Source of the DNA: Bryobacterales bacterium KBS 96 | GTDB taxonomy: Bacteria > Acidobacteriota > Terriglobia > Bryobacterales > Bryobacteraceae | Reading direction: 5' to 3' | Length of the DNA: 64,000 nt | NCBI GenBank assembly: GCA_000381625.1 | Contig: KB906767.1 | Span: 6,626,629 to 6,690,628 of the forward strand | Notes under the pieces: model-generated | The model's input: only the letters and a program-made list of their open reading frames with translations | Told to the model about the DNA's origin: nothing | Database searches by the model: none | Position numbers and translations under genes: made by a program | Shown: positions 21,751 through 31,900 of the stretch, in pieces | How positions within the stretch are numbered: position 1 is the first letter of the stretch | Layout: every line of letters starts with the position of its first letter

Positions 21751-24501
21751 TTACTCGTATCGCAGAGCTGTAATCGGATCGATGGCGCTCGCTCGTCGCG
21801 CCGGGATAAGGCCTGAAATCAACGCTACGAGCCCCAAAATCGCAACGACGGCGGCGCCGGTCCACACATCGGTCGGCGTCACGCCGAATAACTGCGAAGA
21901 AACATATTGGCTCAAGAAGTATGCGCCGGGGATGCCTACTACGAGCCCTTCTCCCAAGAGGATCGGCGCCTCGCGCATCACCAGCCACAGCACCTGCCAT
22001 CGCGGTGCGCCCAGCGCCATTCGCAACCCGATCTCTCTGGTCCGCCGCGTAACCGCGAACGCCATCACGCCATAGAGCCCAAGCGCGGCCAGCACCGTCG
22101 CAAGCATGCCAAAAACCACTGACAGCGAAGCGATCAGCCGCTCCGTGCTCAACGTCTCGTCGAGCTGATTTTCCAGAGTCTTCAAGTCGTACACGGGCAG
22201 CGAGCCGTCAAGTTTCGCCACAATGCCTCGCAGCGTCGCGAAGAGCGCCGCTGAGGGCTTTGTGGCACGGACATAGAAAGTCACGGCTCCGGGGGTAGCC
22301 GATTCCAGATACGGTAGAAATACTTGCCGCCGCACACCCTCGCGGGGACCTCCAAAAAGCGAGTTTTCCACCTCCCCGACGATTCGTATAGCGGGCTTCG
22401 TACCGAGCCCGTGACAGCAGCCGATAAGCCGGCCGATCGGGTTTTGGCTGCCAAAGAAGTGTTCCGCGAACTCGCGATTCACGATAGCCACGTTCCACGG
22501 TTGTGGATCGTTTCCGCCATCGACCCGATCACGATCGTCGAAATCCCGGCCCTGGAGCAGAGGTATGCCCATTGCTCGCCAGTAGCCTGGCGACACCAGG
22601 TTGTAATAAGCCTGCATGTCCTCCCCCCGCTCTGCATGATGGCCCGCTACAACAACAGTCAGGTCCCACTCACGACCGTTGAGCAGCGGCCACATCGCAT
22701 AGGCAGCCGACTTTACGCCGGGCTGCTCTCGAATTTCGCGCAGAGCTTCGCCATAAAAAGCGCGGGTACGCCCAACCGTGTAGCCGTTCTTCGCCGGGTC
22801 TATCTGAAACGAAACCAGATTCCTGGCGCTCTTGAACCCCGTGCGAGTGTTCTCCAGATTGGCGAGCGTCTTTGCAAAGAGCCCAGCCCCCATGAGTAAT
22901 AGAAACGAGAGCGCTACCTGAGCTGTAACCAGCGCCTTCCTGAATCTCGCCGCGCCGCCGCCTCCCGTCACGGCGCTCGCGAGGTCCTTCAGCGTGGTCA
23001 GCATGTCTAGTCTGGTCGCTTGCAGCCCGGGAGCTAAGCCGAACAGCAGCCCGGTTGCGAGGGCCACGCCAATACTGAACAGCAGGATTCGCTCGTCTGG
23101 CTGCGCGCGCAGCATCAGCATTCCGCCTGTCGACGGCAGCATGCTCAGCAGTGCGCGTGTCGCCGCCACGGATAACGCGAGGCCGAACGCCGCGCCCGTC
23201 AGAGACAGCAACACGCTTTCCACTAATAGTTGTCTGATCAACGTCTTTCGTCCCGCCCCGATAGCCAGGCGCACTGCTATTTCTTTTTGCCGCGCCATGG
23301 CGCGCGCGATCAGCAGGCTCGCCACGTTCGAGCACGCAATCACGAGAATCAGGCCCGCCATACACATCAGCACAATAAGCGCGGTCGAGTATTGCCGGCG
23401 TAGACCCGAGTAGCCATTGGCTGCTGTCTCGACCAGCACCGTGCGCTTCAGAAACCGATTGCGATCATACTGCGAGATCCGGAGCAGCGCCGGTTCTTCG
23501 ATTTCCTGCTGCAGGATCTGGTGCAACAAGGGTTGCAAGGAGGCGCGCGCCGATTCAACGGTGTACGCTGGCTTCAGACGGGCGAAGATCTGTACCCATT
23601 GACTCCGGCGGTTTCCCAGGTCATTTCGGCCGGGAGTCATCACCGGCGTCATCAGGATCGGAACACGAATATCCGGTGAACTAGCGGGATCCAGCCCGGC
23701 GAACCCTGCGGCCGACACACCCACGATTTCCATTGGGTATTTGTCGACCAGGATCTTTTTGCCCACAACGTTCGGGTCGCCTCCGAAGCGGCTCAACCAG
23801 TAGTGGTGACTCAGAACGACGGAAGGTTGTCCCTTGTAAACCCGGTCATCGGTTTCTGGCGAGAATACCCGTCCAACGGCTGGTCCGATACCGAGAGCCT
23901 GAAAGTAATTGCCGGAAACCAATTCCGCGTTAACCCGTTCCGTGCCGCCGTCGATGGCCACGGACGATGGCGTCTCAAACCGGCAGAATACAAATTCAAA
24001 TGCCTCGGCCTTGCGCTGGAAACCTTGATACATCGGATAAGAAGCTGCGCGTTGGCCGATGTTGTTCCCCAAGTGCGGGGGCGTCGGCCAGATCATGACG
24101 AGCCGCTCGGGATCGTGCACCGGCAGCAGCCGAAGCACAAGCTGGTCCAGCAGCGTGAACACCGCGGTATTCGCTCCGATGCCAAGCGCGAGCGATAGAA
24201 CGGCGATGGCCGTGAACAATGGATTCAATCGAAGCTGGCGCGCGCCATAGCGTATATCGCGCCAAAGCGTTTCGAGCGCTCTGATCGTCTGCAGCTCTCT
24301 CCGGTCCTCCTGGAGCAAACCAATATTGCCGAATTGGCGCCGTGCCGCCGAATGCGCATCACCGGGTCCCATGCCCTGGCGGATATACCGTTCCGCCAGC
24401 AGGCTCAAGTGCGCCCGCATCTCTTCGTCGAAGTCACAATCCGGGTTTCGCTTACTGAATAGCCCTCTCAGCTTCGCCCAGGCGCTTCTTCCTATGGACA
24501 T
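21751..24501 (-). CDS. ADOP-type MacB/FtsX permease (full length)
   Basis: The frame is open from 24780, but ATG 24501 (MSIGRSAWAKLRGLF) begins the family-like sequence and gives 916 residues. Layout: cytoplasmic N-terminal extension (about 1-80; DFDEEMRAHLSLLAERYIRQGM, ARRQFGNIGLLQED), first helix (FTAIAVLSLALGIGANTAVF), MacB periplasmic domain, an FtsX block with three helices around 380-500 (LIVLMCMAGLILVIACSNVA), a second periplasmic domain, and a C-terminal FtsX block (VVFGMLATVLAALGLYGVMAF). This duplicated permease without a fused ATPase matches the acidobacterial orphan permease type. Substrate unknown. Short palindromes overlap and precede its start. Confidence 0.9.
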   Translation of the reverse strand: MSIGRSAWAKLRGLFSKRNPDCDFDEEMRAHLSLLAERYIRQGMGPGDAHSAARRQFGNIGLLQEDRRELQTIRALETLWRDIRYGARQLRLNPLFTAIAVLSLALGIGANTAVFTLLDQLVLRLLPVHDPERLVMIWPTPPHLGNNIGQRAASYPMYQGFQRKAEAFEFVFCRFETPSSVAIDGGTERVNAELVSGNYFQALGIGPAVGRVFSPETDDRVYKGQPSVVLSHHYWLSRFGGDPNVVGKKILVDKYPMEIVGVSAAGFAGLDPASSPDIRVPILMTPVMTPGRNDLGNRRSQWVQIFARLKPAYTVESARASLQPLLHQILQQEIEEPALLRISQYDRNRFLKRTVLVETAANGYSGLRRQYSTALIVLMCMAGLILVIACSNVASLLIARAMARQKEIAVRLAIGAGRKTLIRQLLVESVLLSLTGAAFGLALSVAATRALLSMLPSTGGMLMLRAQPDERILLFSIGVALATGLLFGLAPGLQATRLDMLTTLKDLASAVTGGGGAARFRKALVTAQVALSFLLLMGAGLFAKTLANLENTRTGFKSARNLVSFQIDPAKNGYTVGRTRAFYGEALREIREQPGVKSAAYAMWPLLNGREWDLTVVVAGHHAERGEDMQAYYNLVSPGYWRAMGIPLLQGRDFDDRDRVDGGNDPQPWNVAIVNREFAEHFFGSQNPIGRLIGCCHGLGTKPAIRIVGEVENSLFGGPREGVRRQVFLPYLESATPGAVTFYVRATKPSAALFATLRGIVAKLDGSLPVYDLKTLENQLDETLSTERLIASLSVVFGMLATVLAALGLYGVMAFAVTRRTREIGLRMALGAPRWQVLWLVMREAPILLGEGLVVGIPGAYFLSQYVSSQLFGVTPTDVWTGAAVVAILGLVALISGLIPARRASAIDPITALRYE

Positions 24502-24541
24502 TGCATAGAAGGTATCATGAGCCCTATGGAATGTCCATAGG
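24491..24541 (-). promoter_or_regulatory. Operator-like palindromes at the ADOP start
   Basis: The half-site CCTATGGA occurs at 24491-24498 and 24523-24530 and inverted (TCCATAGG) at 24534-24541. The right pair forms a 19-bp dyad around ATG. The outer pair (24491-24502 with 24530-24541) forms a perfect 12-bp inverted repeat with a 27-base spacer. One copy overlaps the permease start codon and the dyad lies 22-40 bases upstream. This is an arrangement expected of a repressor operator, or of an RNA hairpin that hides the start. No partner regulator is adjacent. Confidence 0.5.
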
Positions 24542-24862
24542 CCGGTGAAGGCAGTGCGATTGTGGCTAACGAATGGCGTTTCGGAAATACAGTAGGTATC
24601 GAAGAGCCGGGTTTGGACACCGCCCCCAGAGCTTTCAGCGTCTTCAACGGAGTGCCCATGGCCCTGCGTGCCACCAAAGTGATGAAGACGCCCAGTTACC
24701 TGCACCGAACCGCGGCTGTAAAGGAGTACGCATGGCCCTGGGGGCCGCGGAATCGGATGAAGACGTGCGGTTGCCTGCACCGAACCGCGACCGTGAGGGA
24801 GCGGACGTCTTTACCGGCGTCTCAACGGAGCGTTCCCGTTGCAATACTTACGAACAGCCGTA
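24542..24862. repeat. Intergenic imperfect direct repeats (REP-like)
   Basis: This gap lies between two minus-strand genes. Two imperfect copies of a roughly 75-base unit lie head to tail: about 24658-24730 and 24731-24808. Each starts with CATGGCCCTG, passes through GATGAAGACG and ends in CCTGCACCGAACCGCG plus a purine-rich tail (TAAAGGAG or GAGGGAGCGG). A partial third copy of the flanking CAACGGAG block follows near 24822. All frames encode only low-complexity shadows. It looks like a dispersed extragenic repeat family and should recur elsewhere in the genome. Confidence 0.6.
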
Positions 24863-25861
24863 CTAACGAATGGCGGGCGATTCCCAGACGGACCGGTTCA
24901 CTAGCGATTCGGGACGTCTCCCATTCAACACGGAAAGTATATTGCGAGCGGCCATCAAACACATTTCGCGCCGCGTATCCTCGGATGAGCTGGCGATATG
25001 CGGCGTCAGAACGACGTTCCGAAGGTTCAGGAGCTCAGGATTGATTCGCGGTTCCCGTTCGAAAACGTCAAGCCCGGCCCCGGCGATCCATTTTTGTTGA
25101 ATGGCCTTTACAACGGCCTGTTCATCCACAACTGCTCCGCGCGAAGTATTGATCAGAATAGAGGTTTTCTTCATCAGGCGCAGTTGGGGTTCTGCTATCG
25201 ATTTGCGTGTCTCTTCTGTAAGGGGGACGTGCACGCTGACGAAGTCCGATTCGCGTAGCAGTTGCTCCTTCGATACGAACGTCGCGGCTAATTCGCCTTC
25301 CAGATCTTTAGAAGCCTTGCGCGCATCATGATAGAGAATCTTCATCGAAAATCCCCGGCCGCGGCGGGCCACGGCCGCCCCGATCCTTCCGAGCCCGAAG
25401 ATTCCAAGTGTCCGGTGATGAACGTCGTGCCCCGCGAAAAAGTCGATACTGCCTCGGGTCCAGCGGTCTTCAAGAAGGTATCGATTCGCTTCCACAACTC
25501 GCCGTGAGATAGCAAGCAAAAGAGCGAATGCAAAATCCGCCGTAGTCTCGGTGAGCACGTCCGGAGTGTTCGAAATCAAAATACCCAGTTCTGAAGCAGC
25601 CGCGATATCCACATTGTCGAATCCCACTCCGATATTCGCGATGATCCGCAGGTCTGTCAGCGAGTGCAGCAATTCTACTTGGAACCGTTGTGTATTCGGC
25701 GTCAGGATGCCCATGGCGCCCTGCGCGCGCCGGAGCAACTCCGCCGATTCCAGTCGGTCGTCGGAGTCGTTATAGTCGAGTTCGGCGTGACCGCGAAGAA
25801 TCTCGACCGCTTCCGGGTAAACGCGCCGCGTGATCAGCACCTTCGATTTGGTTTGCGTCAT
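24863..25861 (-). CDS. D-2-hydroxyacid dehydrogenase (glyoxylate/phosphoglycerate dehydrogenase-like)
   Basis: The 332-residue protein has the family fold with the NAD motif GIFGLGRIGAAVARRG (about 153-168). Catalytic Arg lies in INTSRGAVVDEQ (about 240), Glu in DVFEREPRI (about 269) and His in TPHIASSSEDTR (about 288). N-terminal IANIGVGFDNVDIAAAS is the usual substrate-loop region. It resembles glyoxylate/hydroxypyruvate reductases more than the gene at 18157. It is the last gene of a minus-strand operon (26644 isomerase, 25903 RraA-like, this gene; gaps of 51 and 41 bases) divergent from a LacI regulator. Confidence 0.9.
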   Translation of the reverse strand: MTQTKSKVLITRRVYPEAVEILRGHAELDYNDSDDRLESAELLRRAQGAMGILTPNTQRFQVELLHSLTDLRIIANIGVGFDNVDIAAASELGILISNTPDVLTETTADFAFALLLAISRRVVEANRYLLEDRWTRGSIDFFAGHDVHHRTLGIFGLGRIGAAVARRGRGFSMKILYHDARKASKDLEGELAATFVSKEQLLRESDFVSVHVPLTEETRKSIAEPQLRLMKKTSILINTSRGAVVDEQAVVKAIQQKWIAGAGLDVFEREPRINPELLNLRNVVLTPHIASSSEDTRREMCLMAARNILSVLNGRRPESLVNRSVWESPAIR

Positions 25862-25902
25862 GCCGGTTCCGGTTAAGTGATCGATTGGCTCGCTAGGTGG
25901 CT

Positions 25903-26592
25903 TCAGTGGAGAAGTCGATCGCGCAGCGCCCCGGCTGTAAAGCCCGATTCGCAGGCTAAATCAAGTATCTTGCGCTCGGCGGACAAAATCCGCTGAATGG
26001 CATCGGGAAGAGCCTCGCGCTTCTGCCCGGGAACCCTGATGATGCCGTTTTCATCTCCATGCAATAGATCGCCGGGATGCACGGTCATTCCAAGCACTTC
26101 GCAGGGGACATTCGACCGCACGATTCGAAAATTTGCGTGGCTCGAAACCGCGCCTCGCGCAAAATAGTGAAAGCGCAACTTCCGAACAGCCGATAAGTCG
26201 CGAACGGCGCAATCGCTGACCAGGCCGATCCCGCCGAGAGAACGGAAGATTGTCGACATCACTTCACCGCAATGCACCGCGCGGTCGCGATCTCCGCCAA
26301 TCTCCTGAAAAACCACGACGGCTGGCTTGGTCGACCGTTCTACCGCTTCAAACAGATCTAGAAACGCGCTCTCGCTCTTCGGATTGGCGTCCGTTACGGT
26401 TTCGACATGCGCCGTTACGGCGTACCCGCACATCACACCCAACTCCGGGAACAGGCAGCGCAGGTTGAGAGAGGGAAAGCCCTCTGAATGCGAACAAACG
26501 TCCAGTGTTTCGATTGCATTTGCTACAGTCGGCGTGTCTATCGTCTTGAGAAATTCGATCAGTTCGAGTTCGTTACCTAAATGGGCGCTCAT
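25903..26592 (-). CDS. RraA-like protein (4-hydroxy-4-methyl-2-oxoglutarate aldolase family)
   Basis: The 229-residue protein shows the RraA/HMG-aldolase core: TPTVANAIETL (residues about 20-30), GYAVTAHVETV, then GGIGLVSDCAVRDLSAVRKL (about 123-142), where the G-x-V-x-D-x2-x-R-D pattern binds metal and substrate, and VHPGDLLHGDENGIIRVP near 180. Family members cleave or decarboxylate 4-carboxy-4-hydroxy-2-oxo acids, and some regulate RNase E. Position between a sugar isomerase and a hydroxyacid dehydrogenase favours a catabolic aldolase producing pyruvate or a keto acid. No histone-like or RNase partner gene is present. Confidence 0.85.
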   Translation of the reverse strand: MSAHLGNELELIEFLKTIDTPTVANAIETLDVCSHSEGFPSLNLRCLFPELGVMCGYAVTAHVETVTDANPKSESAFLDLFEAVERSTKPAVVVFQEIGGDRDRAVHCGEVMSTIFRSLGGIGLVSDCAVRDLSAVRKLRFHYFARGAVSSHANFRIVRSNVPCEVLGMTVHPGDLLHGDENGIIRVPGQKREALPDAIQRILSAERKILDLACESGFTAGALRDRLLH

Positions 26593-26643
26593 ATCGGTGG
26601 CTGAAGCTTGATCTTACCCGATGCTACGCTTGCAACGCCGGTG

Positions 26644-27570
26644 CTAGTTTTTGATGGCATTAGGGAGTTGATTCGCGTGTCGCATGTATGCGCTCATGTA
26701 GTCCAGAAATGCGCGTGCGTACCGATCGAGATTTTCCATGTTCCCGCCGCCCCGGAGTGGCGAGCACATCTCGTAGGCAACCGTGCCGTTGAAGCCGCCA
26801 GAACAAAGAGCGTCGAAGAAGCCTCCGTAATCAATCGACCCTTCGCCCATTGGCACGGCCTGTGCGCGGGGCGTCTGCCGTTCGTAGTTCACAAGCGCCG
26901 GAATGTAGCGGTGACGGGATCGCAATTGGTAGTCCGCGACGGTCGTGTGAATGGTCATCGCTGCCAATTTACGTGCGGCGCGTCCGATATCTTCCCCCTG
27001 CAGCGCCGGCGCCCACGCGTCAAACATCGCGCGGCAATTTGGATGATTTATCTCCGAAATCAGATCGTGCAGACTCTCGAAATCGTTCGCGATGTCATGA
27101 TGGTTCTGCACGCCAAGCACAACATCGAACTCCGCCGCGCGTTGCGCGGCTTCACGCAAGCTCTTCACAACCAGGTTCCACTGCCGGTCGAACGGCGCTA
27201 CGTTCTCCTCATAACCTGTGAATACACGAATAGTTTCGGCGCCCAAATCCTTTGCGGCCTTTGCCAATTCGGTCAGATACTGAATCTGCATCTCGGAGTG
27301 AGGAATCTCGGCGTGGATCGCATCGGCCGTAAAGTTTGTGTAGGCAGCGATGCAGACGTGTTCAAGCTGCCGCTTCTCAATTCGCCGACTCAGGGCGCTG
27401 CATTCGCGCGGACCATAGTCGAGGAGGGAGAAATGGGGCCTTTTCGCCATTAACTCGACGCCCTGAAATCCAAGGTCCGCCGCCTTATCAATGAGTGCAT
27501 CGAGCGGCAGAAGTTGCTGGCCCCATGATCCGGAATAGCTGACGGAGTGTAAAAGGACGCCTTTGATCAT
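26644..27570 (-). CDS. Sugar phosphate isomerase/epimerase-like TIM barrel
   Basis: ATG 27570 (MIKGVLLHSVSYSG) is taken as start since the upstream 22 codons of the open frame look non-coding. The 308-residue product is a cytoplasmic AP-endonuclease-2-type barrel: DLGFQGVELMAKRP (about 33), LGAETIRVFTGYEEN (about 110), VVLGVQNHHDIAND (about 150), NCRAMFDAWAPALQG (about 180), YEMCSPLRGGG (about 265), giving the His/Asp/Glu metal set of the fold. It is the first gene of the minus-strand operon that ends with the hydroxyacid dehydrogenase. A keto-sugar or sugar-acid epimerase role is likely, with substrate undetermined. Confidence 0.85.
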   Translation of the reverse strand: MIKGVLLHSVSYSGSWGQQLLPLDALIDKAADLGFQGVELMAKRPHFSLLDYGPRECSALSRRIEKRQLEHVCIAAYTNFTADAIHAEIPHSEMQIQYLTELAKAAKDLGAETIRVFTGYEENVAPFDRQWNLVVKSLREAAQRAAEFDVVLGVQNHHDIANDFESLHDLISEINHPNCRAMFDAWAPALQGEDIGRAARKLAAMTIHTTVADYQLRSRHRYIPALVNYERQTPRAQAVPMGEGSIDYGGFFDALCSGGFNGTVAYEMCSPLRGGGNMENLDRYARAFLDYMSAYMRHANQLPNAIKN

Positions 27571-27791
27571 AAGATGATAGTTTGCGATACGAATTCTTGC
27601 CAAGCAATGACGCTCTCTTCGGATAGGTGAGAGCATCCAGAACTTATACTATGAGCCTAGTCAAACGGCGCGGCAAGAAAAAATACCAGCAAATTATCTT
27701 AAAGCTCTTTCTGAGCATCGAGGTCCCGATTTTCTTGATGGGAATTTTGCGAGCGAGAAAAGTTTCACAAAAGTGCTAAACTGCGTGACGC
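27571..27791. promoter_or_regulatory. Divergent control region, LacI gene / sugar-acid operon
   Basis: This 221-base AT-rich spacer lies between the divergent isomerase operon and the LacI-type gene. It must hold both promoters and probably the LacI operator, but no clear central-CG palindrome or consensus promoter could be fixed by eye. The sequence GAAAAGTTT occurs here and again upstream of the TonB receptor gene (28865-28873), which might mark a shared site. Confidence 0.4.
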
Positions 27792-28820
27792 ATGCGGAAG
27801 AAAGTCACCCTGAGGGAGATTGCGCAAGCGGCTGGAGTGAGCATTCCTACCGTTTCGCGCGTTCTCAACGAATCCGCTAAGGTACATCCCGATATCGTAA
27901 AACAAGTTCGGGCCGCGGCGGCAAAGCTGGGAACTCCCATTCAATCGCCAAGCCGAAGGCGCGCCATTGCGTTTTTATTGGGCAACCGCCCTATTACTCA
28001 TCCGTTCCATTCACATGTGATGTTGGGGGCGGAAGCCTATTGTACAGAGCACGATTATAATGTTGTCTTTCTGGCGCTTCACTATTCGCTGCACGGCAAG
28101 ATCCGTCAACTTCCCACGCCAAGACTCCTGGAGAAGCGAGGCGCAGTCGATGGCTTCATGCTTGCTGGGGTAAATTCAGCGAGTCTTGTCGAACTCGTGG
28201 TTAATACGAATCTACCCTGTTCTGTCTACGCGACTACCTTGATCGACGACGATAATCCGGACGGTTGCGGCAAGGTATGGACCGACGACGCGGCCGGCGC
28301 CTCCGAAATCACACGCTACCTGCTCGGGCTTGGCCACGAGCGGATTGGCTGGGTTGGTAATTGCCGTTATCCGTGGTTTCGACGCAGATCCGAGGGGTAT
28401 CGAGCGGCGATGGAAAAGTCCGGGAATGAGGCTCATGTCCTCTCGATGGAGTCCGACGACGAGCATCAGGTCGGATACGTTGCTACAAAAACGATTCTCG
28501 ATAATCCGCGCCATTCCGGTTTGACAGCCATCGCCGCGGGCAACGATCGTGTCGCTCATGGAGTATACGAAGCCCTTCGCGATTTGAACCTCACGACTGG
28601 CCGGGACGTGAGCGTCACAGGCTTTAACGACACACTCGAAGCGGTAATACTCCACCCGGCGCTCACCACGATGCGAGTCTTCGCCGAGCAGGTCGGCCGC
28701 CGTCTGGCCGAGCAGGTGATCGCTCGAATTGAGGGAGACACAGTGGTATCGCAAGCGATCTCGGTGCCCACTCAACTCATTCGCCGGGACTCGTGTTTGC
28801 GTTTGCCGGCCACCGCTTGA
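27792..28820 (+). CDS. LacI-family transcriptional regulator
   Basis: The 342-residue protein opens with a LacI helix-turn-helix and hinge helix (VTLREIAQAAGVSIPTVSRVLNES, residues 5-28; VRAAAAKLG). A periplasmic-binding-protein-like sensor domain follows (about 58-335; GAEAYCTEHDYNVVFLAL, GLGHERIGWVGNC, GLTAIAAGNDRVAHGVYEAL). It is divergent from the three-gene sugar-acid operon and upstream of a TonB receptor, so it likely represses one or both until a sugar or sugar acid binds. The ligand is unknown. Confidence 0.92.
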   Translation: MRKKVTLREIAQAAGVSIPTVSRVLNESAKVHPDIVKQVRAAAAKLGTPIQSPSRRRAIAFLLGNRPITHPFHSHVMLGAEAYCTEHDYNVVFLALHYSLHGKIRQLPTPRLLEKRGAVDGFMLAGVNSASLVELVVNTNLPCSVYATTLIDDDNPDGCGKVWTDDAAGASEITRYLLGLGHERIGWVGNCRYPWFRRRSEGYRAAMEKSGNEAHVLSMESDDEHQVGYVATKTILDNPRHSGLTAIAAGNDRVAHGVYEALRDLNLTTGRDVSVTGFNDTLEAVILHPALTTMRVFAEQVGRRLAEQVIARIEGDTVVSQAISVPTQLIRRDSCLRLPATA

Positions 28821-28876
28821 TGCGCGCTGGCTGCGCTGCGCCTTTTGCGCGTGAAAAAGTTGCTGAAAAGTTTCTA

Positions 28877-28905
28877 TTGACAGATTTCTCACAATGCCAT
28901 ACACT
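28877..28905 (+). promoter_or_regulatory. Promoter of TonB receptor 1, start next to the ATG
   Basis: A perfect TTGACA (28877-28882) and TACACT (28900-28905) are 17 bases apart. The expected RNA start is about 28912, two bases before the ATG at 28914. No Shine-Dalgarno sequence lies in between, so the receptor mRNA would be leaderless or nearly so. Confidence 0.65.
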
Positions 28906-28913
28906 TTCGTCTC

Positions 28914-31900
28914 ATGACGCGTTTCCATTTGTGGGTGGTGGTGATGCTGTGTGCAAGCAGCGTTTTGAGGGGGCAAGCGGTAAACGGATCGTTAATAGGA
29001 ACAATTACGGATACTTCCGGCGCCGGCGTGCCCGGCGCACAAGTGACGCTCACCGAAGCAAATACGGGTGTCGAGCGCGCCGCAACGACGGCATCTTCCG
29101 GCAATTACAGCTTTCCTAGCTTGCAGCCCGGAAGCTATACAGTCTCCGTTGAACAACAAGGATTCCAGAAGGCTGCCCGCGAAAAGGTTGATGTCACCGT
29201 CAATAGCACCGTCCGCGTCGATCTTACGCTTCAGCCAGGCAGCGTGAATGAAACGATTACGGTCACCGCGGCGACACCACCGCTGAAAACGGATCGTGCC
29301 GATACCGGGCGCACGATTGAGAGTCGAACTTTGGAAGACTTGCCGGTCGGCGCCCAACGCCAATTTCAAACCCTGACGAATCTGGTGCCCGGCACGACCC
29401 GCGCCTTTCGGCCGCATTCGCAATTCTTCAATCCACAGAACGCCTTGTCTACCCAGGTGAATGGCCAGAGCCGCCTGGCCAACAACCTCCAGTTCGAAGG
29501 CGTGGATGACAATACGCGGACCGGCCTTCTGCAAGTCATGATTCCGCCGATTGAGGCGTTGCAAACCGTCGACGTCTCCACCAGTAATTTTGATGCCGAA
29601 TTGGGACGGGCTACCGGCGCCGTGACGAATATTGTCCTCAAATCCGGAACCAATGAGTTCCACGGTCAGGCCTACTGGTACAACCGCGTCAGCGCATTAT
29701 CGGCCCGGAACTTCTTCGATCCTGTCCGGAGCCATTTTGTGTATAACTACGTTGGCGGCCAAGCCGGCGGACCGATTGTCAAAAATAAGCTTTTTTTCTT
29801 TGTCGATTACCTGCGGCAAATGGACCACCGCTACAACGTGGACCGGTACACCTTGCCACTGGCGCCGTTCCGCGGCGGAGATTTCAGCGCGTCTCCCACC
29901 ACAATCTACGACCCCACTACGGGTAATCGGGATGGAACGGGGCGCGCTCCTTTTTCGGATAACATTATTCCGGCGAATAGAATTCAAACGATCCCTCAAA
30001 AAATTATGGGGTTCGTTCCTCTTCCCAATTTACCTGTCAGCAACAACAATCCAACTAACGACTACTACGAGCTGATCCCATTTGTACGCAATACCAACCA
30101 GTATGACGTGAAGGGCGACTACAATCCCAATGAGCGGGAACATATCTCGGTACGTTATAGCTATGAGAATCCCGAGACGACCGATGGATCGTCATTCGGA
30201 CTGGCCGGCGGACCGCATAATGGCGGGTTTCAAGGTACGGGAAGGCAAGGGACGCATGATGGCGCGATCAATTGGGACCATGTGTTCAGCCCGACGTTCG
30301 TTATGCAGATGCGAGCCGGCGTAAGCCGATACCGTAACGATGCGCAGCAGTTCGATTACGGGACAAACGCCTCCGAAGAACTGGGAGTGCCGGGAGTGAA
30401 TACGCAACCATTTACCAGTGGCCTCGTGGGAATTCAGGTTGATGACTACTCGAACCCCCTTGTCGGGTACTCGCCGAGTCTCCCGTGGATTCGCGCCGAG
30501 ACTAATATCGATGTCGTCGATAACTTCAGTAAGACCTTCAGTAAGCACACTTTGAAATTCGGCGCGGACTTGCGGCGCATTCGAGACGATTTACTGCAGA
30601 CTGAAACTTTCGGAGCTCGCGGTCTCGTCAAGTATGGCGAAAACCAGACGTCACTCAAGACGGAAGGCGCGACGGAGCCTTCGAGCTATGCGAATTCCTT
30701 TGCAAGTTTTCTGCTCGACGCCCCTTACAATTCCGGGCGAGATCTGCCGATTATCTTCCCGGCATACCGGGCTTATCAATTTTTCACTTACGTCAACGAC
30801 CAATGGCTGGTGACGCCTAAACTTACGTTGAACCTGGGTCTGCGTTGGGAGCTGTATCCTTCGGCTACGCCCGCTCACACCGCGGGGTTTTCGAATTACG
30901 ATCCCGCAACCAATAGCCTGGTTATCGCGGGCGTGGGTGGGAACCCGCTAAATCTCGGCCGGGAAACTCACTACAACGACTTCGCGCCGCGATTTGGACT
31001 GGCGTATCGCGTGACGGAGAAGACTGTCGTGCGGGGAGGATTTGGCATTAGTTATTCGCCCTTCCCTGACGATTCGTACGCCTATAATTTCCCCGTCAAA
31101 CAAAACAATTCGTACACTAACGATGGCGGCTATGGAATTGCCACTTTACCGGGCGGCGCAAACGTAACTCTGGCACAAGGTTTTCCGGCGCCCACACTCG
31201 TCTCGATTCCCGATAACGGAATCATTCCCAACGCCGATATTAACCAACTGTATTTTGTTGTGAATAAGCATTTCAGGCAACCTTATGTGGAATCGTGGAA
31301 TCTGGCCGTCCAACAGGCGCTGCCTGGCAACTTCGCGCTCGATGTCGCCTATGTGGCGAATCATGGTGTTGCGCAGCCTTGCAGATGTAACATTAATGCC
31401 GCGACTGTGGTTGGCCTCGGCAATGCCGGGCAGCCGGCATTTGCTCAGTTCGGGCGGACGGCCGAAACCGACTTTCTCTTTCAGGGTTTCAGCTCCAGTT
31501 ACAATTCGCTCCAGGTAAAACTTGACCGGCGTTTTTCAAATGGCCTGGGGATTACGACAGCATTTACTTGGGGCAAGGCGCTCGGCTATCAGGATGAAGA
31601 TGGAGGCTTGGCCTTCTACGTAAATGGGCAGGTCCCCAGAAATTGGAAACGATTGGATTTTGATCGAAAGTTCAATTTCATTCAGTCCTATATTTATGAG
31701 CTGCCATTCGGAAAGGGTAAGAAGTTCTTGACTCATGGCGTGGGTGGGGCGATCTTGGGTGGCTGGCAACTCAACGGCATCTTGTCTATTCTGAGCGGAA
31801 CGCCGTTGAATACAGACGGCATTGGTTTCGTAGGCAACGATGGCGTACTAGCCGCGCCGGGCAATGCCAATACGTTGAATTTCTTCGGTGGCTCGATTCC

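Noticed and set aside
24502..24780. 93-codon extension of the ADOP frame
   Set aside because: It runs through the palindromes and the tandem repeat region, and family similarity begins at MSIGRSAWAKL (24501).
26608..27453. 281-codon plus-strand ORF
   Set aside because: Antisense to the TIM-barrel isomerase, whose minus-strand frame has conserved motifs.
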